From assembly GCF_921293095.1 (NCBI RefSeq), contig NC_060251.1, positions 63,133,585 through 63,197,584 on the forward strand: 64,000 nt of DNA, given 5' to 3'. This stretch comes from Ischnura elegans (lineage: Eukaryota > Arthropoda > Insecta > Odonata > Coenagrionidae). Below are positions 52,801 to 62,500 of this stretch, piece by piece. Position 1 is the first letter of the stretch; each line of letters begins with the position of its first letter. The notes beneath the pieces are model-generated. The model saw only the letters and a list, made by a program, of their open reading frames with translations, did not search any database and had not been told where the DNA came from. A program made the position numbers and the translations under genes.

Positions 52801-55800
52801 TAAGTGAAGATTCACCATGGAAGTCGATGGTTTGGTGGTGTAATTTGTAGCATACCTGACCGCCAATTGTGAGATCCAGGTTCAAAGCCTGGCTAAGCCT
52901 AAAGTTTTTTTCATGGCGACTTTCATCCTTGGTGTATATAACATTGCACTAGTGTACGTGAATGGTTCAAAAGTTAATTGCACATGCAGTACTTTCAATA
53001 AAAACCATCGATGACTTTCAATTTCATCATTATCCCTATTTGAAATAATCTGCCAATTCAATTGAAAATTTCAGCTGAATGTGCCAATTGAAATTTGTTA
53101 CTCTTCAATTGAATGCAATTGAATATTTTCAATAAGGTATGCAGAAAGCAGTGGCACTGACTCCATGGGGCCCGGGTCCCCTCAAAAATTCATTATGGGT
53201 GTAAGGAAAAAATGTGTCAGGCTTGCCGATTTTCCCCGGAGTATCCAGATATCAAGGTTCAAGTTATCTGGGTTCTAATATTGATCATTTAACTCTCCTA
53301 GAATGCTTAAAAAACTTAAAACTTACTTCTTATAAAATTTCCTGGGGCAAGATTCCTGGCTTTAGCCCTCCTAATATGTTTTGTAAGTCGGCATCCCTGG
53401 CAAAGAGAACCCATAGTGGCAATTGGCAACAAATTATCAGCGTAGGCAACCCACATAACATCTAAGCCATCCCCAAAACAAATTTTCAGTTATGTATCAG
53501 GCCTAAATTTGAGCTCATGGTCATCAAGTTATTGAGTAACACTTCTTTGAAAAATGTGATGATTTCCCATTCATTTTCTCCTTCCTTAATAATAGCCATT
53601 CATGATTTCAGGACTCTCATTGAGGGCATACTCAGTGGCACACTTCAAGAAGTGGTCAAAGATGGATCATATTTTTTCCTACGTCGCGCAGTGAGTTACT
53701 TGCAAAATTTAACAGAGGACGACATCAATTTGGTACAGACAGAAAAGGCAAATCAAGAAATGGTAATTCACTCCATATCAGAAAAATTACTGTGTATAAC
53801 ATGCACTGTTGTTCTTTTTATAAATGATGCATGATTCATTGATGAATAATAAATTTAGGGGACAGTTGAGAGGTGATCATAGCCCATGCCCTATTAAAAC
53901 AAAATGCATGATTTTTCATTGTAGCATGCCCACAAAAAGTAGGTAAATTGCAGGTCTATCTTTGTAAACCTCATAAAATAGAGAGGACTATTTATTTAAA
54001 TGAGTGGAAATATAAAGCAACCTTTGTTAAAAAAGGAGATAATACATAGATATTTTATTGTAAATATGCCATCTGTGTTGTTCAGAACATATTCTCTTAC
54101 CTCTAGGATGCTAAATGTATTTTATTAACTCTCTTAGTGCTATCCTTCTTCCTGGGGTAGGTACTAGCGAGATATGCAGAGGGTATTTTAATAAAATTTA
54201 GCAACCACGAAAAAAAAAACAATACAAAGCTATTTTATTACACGTCCATAAGCGGTATTTTTTAAATTGATGAGGTTAATCTGGTTAATATTGACGGAAT
54301 AATTTTATGTTTACTGAAATGTTAATCTAAATGTAATAAATTATGGGAAATTAAATAATGGACCACCTATGAGCCGATATATTGGCCTGCCCCACTACAA
54401 GGGTAAGGGAAAATTCTAAAACTCTAGAGAATGAACTCCCTGCCCAAAATAATAAATTACTGTACCTATCATGGACCTTACTGAGCTTTCAACCACTACA
54501 TGCTATTATATTTATTTATTTCCCACTTCCCCGTAAACAGCACATTGCGGCCTTTATAATGCGCTACCTTGGTTTGACAAGGTTCTAACTGACCTTCAGC
54601 TGGTTTTGAGAAAAACCTTGTCAAAGTTTTAAACTGCTCTATTTCTATTATTAATAGGAATTTATTTTTGATTTTTGGCACATACACTAGTGATCCACTA
54701 GATACACTAGTAATTATTACTTTAAGAAAATATGTTATTTATTTTACTTTTTTACATGTTTATATGAGTAATAAAATAAGTAAAATGCAGTTAGAACCTT
54801 GTCACACCAAATATTAGTTTTTTCTCCTTGCAGTTGGAACTTTGTCACTGTTCTAAATCTGTTATTATTTTACATAGAGGAATAAAATATGGTGAACCGG
54901 TGAACATATAGAGAAACATAAACTTAGTTACCTTGAGTGAAAACACCAAATTTTTGCAAATATGTCGGTTAGAACCTTGTCAAACCAAGGTAGCGAATGG
55001 GTTATCAACATTAACAAAGCACAACACAAACATCCATACCCTGATTAGGGATCACCTACCCAGGCAGGATTCGAACCCACGACCTACGGTTAGGCAGGCG
55101 AGGACTTTACCCCTCTGCCACCGCCTTACCTTTCTCTAGACCTACATTCTTTTGCCACAGTCATGTTAGTAATTTCATTTGCTAAATTAGGAATATTTCT
55201 TTATTTCCAGCTCAAGAAAATACAGAGACTTATTGCTGAAGAGAAAGCTAACTCACAATTGACTCTTCAAGAGAAATCTGATCTAATAAGCAAAATGAAG
55301 GTAAGATCCTAAATTTTTAGAATCTATTGTGAGGCCATGGAAAATTAGATTGGAGTAGAAGTTATAAAAAAATTACACATCATAAAGTGCGAGGCTACTG
55401 ATCAAAGAGTTCCAGGTTCAAATCCCACGCATGGGCATATCCAGCGAGGGGCAGGGGTGGGGGCAGCCTTCCCCCCCCTAGAAGCAAAAATTGCAATAGT
55501 CTTTAAGCAAAATCAGTACCTACTGAATAGGGTAGTTTCCTTTTATTTTTTTATCGCCTAAACCGAAAGATTATTACTCCTGGAGTACGTATTTCACGCT
55601 TTTAGATTTTTAAATGACGATATCTATTTTTTGCGATTAAATGAAAAGTGAAAATTGTCAAGAACGTGAAAACGCGATGGCTAAGTATGAATGCCGGGAA
55701 AACTCCGTGTGATGTAGTTCTGGTTCCCGCTGCCGCAAGTGAGGTGACCTTGGGGCAAGGCTTTGAGCGCTGATACGACACAGGATGCTAGCAGGTAGCT

Positions 55801-58694
55801 GAGTACCTTGCTATCTGGTAGCGCTTGGCTTAAATAAGGATTATTAATACCTTATTAAACGAAGAAAACTTTCCGACCATAGCCAGTTTTAATAGGTGAT
55901 TATTAAGACTTTTCCCTGAGCTCTGTGCCTCATACATACATTGATAACCTCAGACGATGTAAAACTCCTATCTACTCGTGTATAAACTAGGTCCCTGTTA
56001 CGTCACATGGAGTGGCATCGCATGGGTGCCAATCTGGCCTTTTTCAAATGAGGATAAAATTGACCATTGCCATTCGTCTAAAATAGGATTTCTAAAACCA
56101 AATGATTTGTATATTATGAATACACCAATGGTGGGTAACGAATTGCAGTCAATGCCTTTCGTTTTCTTTGATGAAGGAAACTACCCTATTGAAATGAAAG
56201 CATTCAACAAATTTTCTTTATACCCACGAAAAATGATATTTATTAGTATAAGATATGTAACTAAAATAAAACTATTTTTTTAATAATCTCATAGACTAAT
56301 GTCACAACTTGGCTTGCCCCCCTCCCCCCTTAGACCATGGCTTGCCATACCCTAGTTATGATTCTGGGTACGCCCTTGATCCCACATGAAGCCTTTGGAA
56401 ACTCCCACACAATTCCTTAAATTGCAAGGAACTGACCTCTTAACCCTGAATGTGAGGAAGCCTGTGACTCAGTTTGTGGTAAGCTCTTCACTCACATTTT
56501 TTAACCAACCCAAATAAATGAGAAGGTAAAGCTACATGAGAAGGTCATTTGCCATTGTAATGGTGCTTGAATTCCTTGCAATAAGGATACATTGCAATTT
56601 TTTGCGGTAGACCTATAAGTACAGGTATGCCTAAGTTCTGTGCCCTATCTGTGAGTAAAATATAAATTCCAAGGAACTGATTTATTGTACATATGTTACT
56701 TAAACTAAAATGCCATTTTTAATTTCCAGCTTTCCTAGCACTTATAATGCTATTAAAAACTATGTAATTTCATTTCTACAGTAGTAATCATAACTATGGA
56801 CAGGGATACCTATAAAGTAATTTTATTAACTTACAAAATAAAATATCTAAATACCTTTTTAGGATGAGATAATACAGGAATTGGAGTGTGAAAAAGCCAT
56901 ACGGAATTTCGTCAAACATTGGGAAAAAGCATCTCAAGAGCAACAACTCATGCGCTTAGCGAATGAAGCCAATTCACACAATGAACATCTCAAACGGCTG
57001 GCAAAAGACTTGGAAGATGAAGAGAACACAAATGAGTCTGTAACTAAGTACCTCAACCTAGCATGTGAGGTGAGTTTGACATAAAATAACAAAAGAGTAC
57101 CTAGGTATCTAATATCAGCAGCTACCATCTGTCTTCAGCACATCAAGTACCACAGCATGATTACATGCAAACCCACCAAAAATGAGGCATTTCTACCACC
57201 AGAATGGTATTAAAGGTTTACTCTATATACCCTGAAAATTTCCAGATGATGATAACACATTTTTTAAGCGATCATAGCAAATAAAAACAAAATATGACCT
57301 GTCGAAAGGGAGTTATGTATCCGCTTTAACTGAAGGATACCACCTACCAATGCTAACAATAGCAGTATGTATTTCATATTTAGGAAAAAAGCAGTTAATT
57401 GTATGCCAAGGCCTTAACAAAAAACCTTTTCTTGGGAGTTCGCCTGGAGGAAGGATAATCTATTTATCTCACTTTCAAGAAATTCTGGGAGGGGGGAGTT
57501 TGAACCATTTGAGCCCTTACACACTGGCTACTACATAATAGAACTACAGAGTGGTGTAACACTAGACTTCAGTGGTAAAATGCCACCAGATATGAGGATG
57601 AACCACATCTCTACAGTGATCATAGGAATAGTTCAGCAAGTATTACAGTGCATATCACCAGTAACAAACTTTTTTAACTACACACGTATTGTGCGTGAAC
57701 ATCTAGGAGTACTTTATCCAAATGTAGCAACCATAAATGCTTTGAAATGTTTTCATTTTATGTGCTGAGGTAAAGACCATCACAAGCCCTTCCACAATGA
57801 ATCTATCGATATCCATCATTCTTATTCCACAGGAGCTTTCTGAGAAAATCAAACATTGGAATGAGCAGTACAAAAGAGATGTTGGAACCATTGAGTCAAC
57901 AATAGCAGACTTGAAGGCTTCAAAAGAAATACAGTCCAAAAAATATCATGACTTGGAGAGAGAGGTATTTCCATTTGAATTTTAAATTTTTGCTAGTTGT
58001 CGAAAATAGTCTGGAGTAATAACTTCAGACTTTAGTGAAGACATAAGATATAAACTATAAGTTGGATGCCAAAGTATTAGTGAAATGATAAAGTTGACAA
58101 GAACATACATTTATTTGGACGGTTTGCAGTCCAAAAAATACTCAAACATCTCTTTGAGATGCAGAGTGGCCCACAGTTGGATGAATGTGAGTGTTACCTA
58201 ATATGTATTTAAATCATATATAAGAGTCACGTAATTAGCTCAATTAGTTTTGAATTAGTATAATTCCAGCCTTTCATTTTAGTACTCCTTGCAATATGCC
58301 AAATCCATTTGACAAGCTAGATAGGTCAGTATTTTCTTGCCACACTTGAGTGATCTAGAATTAAGATCATAATAGAGGATTATTGTTAAAATTGAGAACT
58401 TTCATGAGTGGAACAAGGTTTAAGATTTTAATTGATATTTTTACTGTTTTTTACTGAACTCCCAACTAGTTCAATTCACGTCAGGCAGAAATGGATGAAT
58501 TTCTGGCAATCAGGGAGGAGCGTAGGAGAAAGGAGGCCCAGGAGAAGCTAGAGCATGAGTGTGCAGTGCGACTCCAGGCTTGGTGGCGTGGCCTGATGGT
58601 GCGTCGGTGCCTTGGGCAGTTTCGACGCCGCAAGAAGGGAACCGCTTCCAAGGAGAGCGCTAAGCAGAAGAAAAAGGGCAAGGCCAAGAAGTAG
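49856..58694 (+). CDS. Iqcg: Dynein regulatory complex subunit 9 (DRC9/IQCG), 5' partial
   Basis: Subunit of the nexin-dynein regulatory complex of motile cilia and sperm flagella. Visible exons are 49856-50004, 50101-50193, 53612-53762, 55211-55300, 56863-57069, 57833-57964 and 58470-58694, all GT-AG with consistent phases, giving 348 residues. It begins AYSGKALSDFERKVVVSILQ, aligned with the early part of human IQCG (LSLPDVLRISAVLEDTTDQL-like), so little N-terminus is missing. The centre is coiled coil (LKKIQRLIAEEKANSQ, NEHLKRLAKDLEDEENT, EELSEKIKHWNEQYKRD). The C-terminus has an IQ-type motif (VRLQAWWRGLMVRR), for calmodulin, and a Lys-rich tail as in IQCG. The last exon has two in-phase acceptors, 58470 and 58485. 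Introns contain LINE, SINE and MITE insertions. The start codon is not established. Confidence 0.9.
50928..51105 (+). repeat. Dispersed repeat C, uninterrupted copy
   Basis: A pyrimidine-rich sequence (CCATTCCTATCCCTACCCTG, GTCGACGGGCTC, CCCCTCCCCAGG, GGCGTATTAG, GGCCCCGGTG) recurs at 58841-58865 plus 59381-59505. Here it interrupts the RTE endonuclease region. Its nature is unknown. It gives the empty version of the site where a hAT MITE landed in the other copy. Confidence 0.65.
52699..52796. repeat. 98-bp palindromic insert with 14-bp direct repeats
   Basis: An 18-bp perfect inverted repeat (AAAGGCTTCATAATGGCC, arms 52723-52740 and 52745-52762, 4-nt loop) lies within a 98-bp block flanked by the 14-bp direct repeat ATCATAAGTGAAGA (52685-52698 and 52797-52810). 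It splits the RTE reverse transcriptase segment. A 14-bp duplication suggests insertion by LINE machinery, so it may be a retroposed small hairpin RNA (inference). Confidence 0.65.
52829..52960 (+). mobile_element. tRNA-derived SINE (family S2)
   Basis: The 71-nt head at 52829-52899 pairs as an acceptor stem (GGTTTGG with CTAAGCC) and carries a TGGTGTAATTTGTAGC-type A box and a B box GGTTCAAAGCC with paired T stem (CCAGG/CCTGG). A T-rich stretch and AT-rich body follow. It is distinct from S1. The 3' limit is uncertain. Confidence 0.55.
54562..54995. mobile_element. MITE with CGCTACC ends in DRC9 intron 3
   Basis: 434 bp. Left end CGCTACCTTGGTTTGACAAG; right end CTTGTCAAACCAAGGTAGCG, a perfect inverted copy continuing through GTTCTAAC. 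The 4-bp direct repeat AATG flanks it (54558-54561 and 54996-54999). Inside, variants of GAACCTTGTCA recur at least three times. No coding capacity; superfamily not assigned. Confidence 0.8.
55000..55132 (-). mobile_element. tRNA-derived SINE (family S3)
   Basis: On the minus strand a tRNA-like head from about 55130 has an A-box-like TGGCAGAGGGGTAAAGTCC and a perfect B box GGTTCGAATCC (55067-55077). The body runs toward 55000, where it abuts the MITE at 54995. The head differs from S1 and S2. Confidence 0.6.
55387..55429 (+). mobile_element. tRNA-like SINE piece split by a hAT MITE
   Basis: The 3' half of a tRNA-like head, with B box GGTTCAAATCC, stops at CCCACG where the hAT-type element begins. 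The flank resumes at 56379 with ATCCCACATGAAG. The 5' half is not clear, so the family is uncertain. Confidence 0.45.
55430..56378. mobile_element. hAT-type MITE carrying a nested TIR element
   Basis: Ends CATGGGCATATCCAG and CTGGGTACGCCCTTG are degenerate inverted repeats. The 8-bp flanks ATCCCACG (55422-55429) and ATCCCACA (56379-56386) differ at one base. Removing the family A element at 55530-56186 leaves about 290 bp. The interior has G-rich and C-rich tracts near the ends, as in the other hAT-like MITEs here. Confidence 0.7.
55530..56186 (-). mobile_element. TIR element family A, copy 4
   Basis: 657 bp with ends GGGTAGTTTCCTT and AAGGAAACTACCC, a perfect 13-bp inverted repeat, with TA outside on both sides. 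Same orientation as copy 3. It sits within a hAT MITE in DRC9 intron 4, so it is the later insertion. It is the best-preserved copy in the window. Confidence 0.85.
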
Positions 58695-58865
58695 TAGGGG
58701 TACCAACAATATGATACACTTATACCCTTTTTCATGACTCTCGGTGGCTGGATGGGAAAGAGCTAGTATCCAATCAGAGGCGCTGTCCCCACCACAGTAA
58801 GTGGGCTCTTTCCGCTTCTATAGCGGTAAGGTGTTTACACCGTCCCTTCCAACCCTATCCCTACC

Positions 58866-59372
58866 CAAGGCCGTATCCAGAAAATATTTCCGGGGGGGGG
58901 GGGGGGGGGGGGGTTATGGAACAGTAGACAAACATAAAATTATTTTTATAGGATAAATAAAATAGCGTATACGGTTAAATATATATATATATTTAGTAAA
59001 AAGCCTTAAAGTAAAATATAAAAAAAATGATTATAAAATTGAATTTAGCCTTCTAGCTTTCTTTGCAGCGAACAAAGGAAATAAATCCTTGGTGTCGATG
59101 TCAACTCTGCGGTCCCTCAGAGGTTCATAAGTCACTCACCTCTCCACTAATTCACAGCACTATTATTTCACACGCTGCACTACAACTACACACACTGCAC
59201 CTACAAATTCGCTTAGATAATTATTGACTTGAGTGGCATTGGACTACTAGATATCCCTGCGCCGCTATATAAGATCGTCGTGTGAGCACCAAGCGAGCAT
59301 AAAATATCTATTCTTTTTTTTCATTTCGGGGGCGGATCAATCCCCCTTGATCCCCCCCTGGCTACGGCCTTG
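58866..59372. mobile_element. hAT-type MITE with 8-bp target duplication after DRC9
   Basis: 507 bp. Ends CAAGGCCGTATCCAG and CTGGCTACGGCCTTG, a 15-bp inverted repeat with one mismatch. The 8-bp direct repeat TCCCTACC flanks it at 58858-58865 and 59373-59380. A G run of more than 20 lies at about 58892-58913. The paralogous repeat at 50928 shows the empty site. No coding capacity. Confidence 0.9.
58956..58961 (+). promoter_or_regulatory. Candidate DRC9 poly(A) signal inside the MITE
   Basis: The first plus-strand AATAAA after the DRC9 stop codon (58694) lies within the hAT MITE. I saw no AATAAA or ATTAAA in the 171 bp before the MITE. A second AATAAA is near 59080, also within the MITE. Use is inferred. 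Confidence 0.35.
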
Positions 59373-59505
59373 TCCCTACCCCTGAGGCGTCGACGGGCTA
59401 TCGCGGCGGCACCTCTTTCCTTGTTCCTTCCCGTCCAAACCCCTCCCCAGGAGCGCAGGCGTATTGACTTGGTTTCCGGCCCCGGTGTGTTGTATCCCTC
59501 AGAGC

Positions 59506-62500
59506 ACCCACCCAAGAGTCTTGATCTCTTTGTCCCCACCACCTCACTATTCACCTCCATCCCCCTTCTATGCAGCCAACCTGCGTTTACATAAATGAAT
59601 GACCGCTCAAAAGCAAACTACAAAAACGAACACTGCGGGATCTCCACCGATTACGTTTGGCAACACTGTGGGCTGGAGAGCAATGTTTACTGCACGTAAG
59701 TTAGAGAGGAACTGACTGACTTTTGAGTCCCCCTCCACATTTTAACATGCCACCTTTCTGTGATTGGAGAGAAGAGTGAAATGGACACAAGTAGATTCAC
59801 AGGGTGTCCAGCCTCGCAAAGCAGAAAAATCCATGCATGATTCCCAGTTTTCCAAGGAAATTTTACAAAATTCCAGGTTAATCTTACGTGATTACTGCAA
59901 TGGATAGGATTTTTTAAACACACAAAATTACTTGAAATACTTTTAAATAATATTATATTTATGTAAGCAGGTGCTGATGTCATCTGGAATTCTAGTCTTC
60001 GTGTTTTTGAATCTTACTTGAGTCAAGATGAGGAGTAAGCCATAATGAAGGTGAATTAATTCACTGTAATACATATTGGCATTATTCTGAAGTAAAAAAT
60101 ATTTCCTGACCAACACTACATAAATGACACTTTTTACTGTTAAAAAAATTAATTGATTGACATGCTATAGATACATAAACTATTAAAATCTCTCTGAAAT
60201 TTTGTTGCCTATTAAAATTATAAATATTTCCCTCAGTCTCCAAAAAAATTTGATGTTTCAATACATGTATTATGTCCTATGGAACAAAATCCATCAATTA
60301 ATATAGAATACTAGATGATTAGATAAACATGATGGCCCCAGTAACCTTAATCTACTGTAAATTGGATCTACCAGTTAAGATATCTAAACTATTATTATTT
60401 TTCACCTCCACCTATGATATATTCCCAGAATCAAACTTTTTATTTTCTACAAATCCATGAAAAAAGTTAAGTTAAAAAACTAGTAATTAAGTTAAAATAA
60501 AAAAGTAATATTAATCTTCGTAAAGACAGTTAATTCTTCAATAATATGCTAAGGATATAAAATTAGGCATTAAGGATTATTAATTCACTAAAATAAAATA
60601 TGAATTTCTTTATTTTTAACAAAAAGTACAAATAGAAATAATCAGCATAAACTACATGTAATGGTAAAATTTCTCACCATATATGTCTGCAAAGTGAATT
60701 ACTAAGTTTATTAACAACCTACACAAATCATTAAAAACAATTTATGTACACAAAGACAGAGCAACAATAACCAGCTAAAGATTAACAAATTTGATGTACA
60801 GATGAGGTTCAAGTTCAACAGATTTTCCACCGATTATGAGGTATGCATAAAAACATAATGGCTGCCAACATAACTATATTTACACAAAGTTATTAACATT
60901 AGCTTAGACTACCTAGAAACAGAACAACATGACTCAGCCAGCATTCAGACTTCATTTAACTTCAAAACATAACAGCATTCAGACTTTCACCTCTAGATGG
61001 TACATTAGAAGCATGACAATGATACTGACTTGACATGCTTACTCTTTGGGTCAAAATATTCCTTTGTTTGGCAAGTAACTCATGGTGATGACTAAAAGAA
61101 ACTCAACATCAAAGTGGAGTAACAAAATGATTTCCCTCTAAATAAAATAATATCCTACACAAAACTAAGAATGCCTTTCACTGAAATGCAACAGCAATTG
61201 TTGTCACTGAGATTCCACCTAAGCAACACTCTCTTTGCCCTATGCAAAGAAACAGCGGAGATGGCTTTTGTCCTGGTAACTCCCTCACAGTATTCATCTT
61301 CAGACTTTTAAGTGTTTCTGATGGCACTTGAAAAAAATACAGGATCTTGTTAATGACACAATGCTGTGACATATATGGCACAACTTAAAGGACTTGCATG
61401 CAAAAAATGCAATGTACACATGCTTCATGCCCTTTACTGCGGTGGTGCTCAATCACTTCTCTGAATTCTCTTCTGAGCCCACCATATAATTTATGACAGA
61501 TTTGTTCTTCACTTTTAACTTTCACGCTAGAATGTAGCTCTTCATTTGACTCATCAGCATGAATTCCATTGACTGATGTTTAAGTTTTTTATTAAACAAC
61601 GCCCATTAGTTTCCAACCAAATTATGATATGTGACCACTTAAAATAATGTTTCTTAAAGAAATGTACCACTGAAGTGCATCAGGGTGACAAAACAACTTT
61701 GTATCTGTCTGAATACAGATAAGGAAGACATAAGACACCAAACTTAAATCCAGAAAAAAAATCCCTACTCTCACCATACTTGTCACTGAAGTATCGGAGC
61801 CATTACCAACCCTAGACTAAATAAAGAGCAACTCAGAGGATGATGATTCACAGATGTATCAGTGTCCCAAAAGAGCAATCCACTACCAGTGACCATGCAA
61901 ACCTCTCAACATGTGTTAAAACTCAAAGGTAATGCCTGACTTTTACAAATTTTGCATGTGAAATTCTTACACTCTTTTCTCACAGTGGTGGAGTGGAACT
62001 CAGTTAAAGCAAAGAACAGTGTGTTTAATCCTTACAGGCCACACTTCAGCATGGCCACATTCCAGCCACACAGGGTAACTTGTTACCCCACACCGAAGAG
62101 GACTCGATATACAAAAAATACGGCCATTATAGGACTTCAAACCTAGTACTTCATACTTGTTGTTCTTTAACAATCCTAATAATTTTCACTCGTCAATTTA
62201 AAGATGGTGCTCTAAGAACTGGTCATACATGTGAGAACTCTGGAAAAAAAGGCTTTTTCCAAAAGAATAATAACTCCGCTATTTTTCAATATTAGGGGCT
62301 AAAATTTCAGGGTTGTGTGTGCAAGATATACAAGTACCACTAAAATAACATTAACCACTCATCTTGCAAAAAGTATATTTATTTTGAAAAATTACTACCG
62401 GGTAAAGTGGAAAAAATAACACACCATAAAATTTGCTTTTTCAGGCTGCTATTGACTTCTAACTAGGCATTTACTTGAAGAAAAGCGAAAAAAGATTATT

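Larger units (their letters stand above)
50690..52830 (+). mobile_element. RTE-like LINE, fragmented (endonuclease to early RT)
   Basis: Pieces appear in element order inside DRC9 intron 2. The endonuclease segment EENLIILGDLNA (about 50700-50800) continues after an unrelated repeat with WNAVSGKDQDGK, LIEFSTEHRQVV and, near 51263-51310, WKMPGDLRKFQIDYIL (compare the family motif TW-SP-G-RNQIDYIL). The linker and RT start are at 52065-52700: EDKVKRWNVYLEEF, then ASGIDDIPAEIITNEGENT (family: APGIDDIPAELLK). The pattern matches RTE-clade endonuclease/reverse transcriptases. Frames are shifted, and it is interrupted by a repeat at about 50928-51105 and a 98-bp insert at 52699, then ends at a SINE. 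Confidence 0.7.
58841..59505 (+). repeat. Dispersed repeat C, copy interrupted by a hAT MITE
   Basis: CCCTTCCAACCCTATCCCTA continues after the MITE with GTCGACGGGCTATCG, CCCCTCCCCAGGAGCG, GGCGTATTGAC and GGCCCCGGTGTG, matching the copy at 50928-51105. It lies 146 bp after the DRC9 stop codon. Confidence 0.65.
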
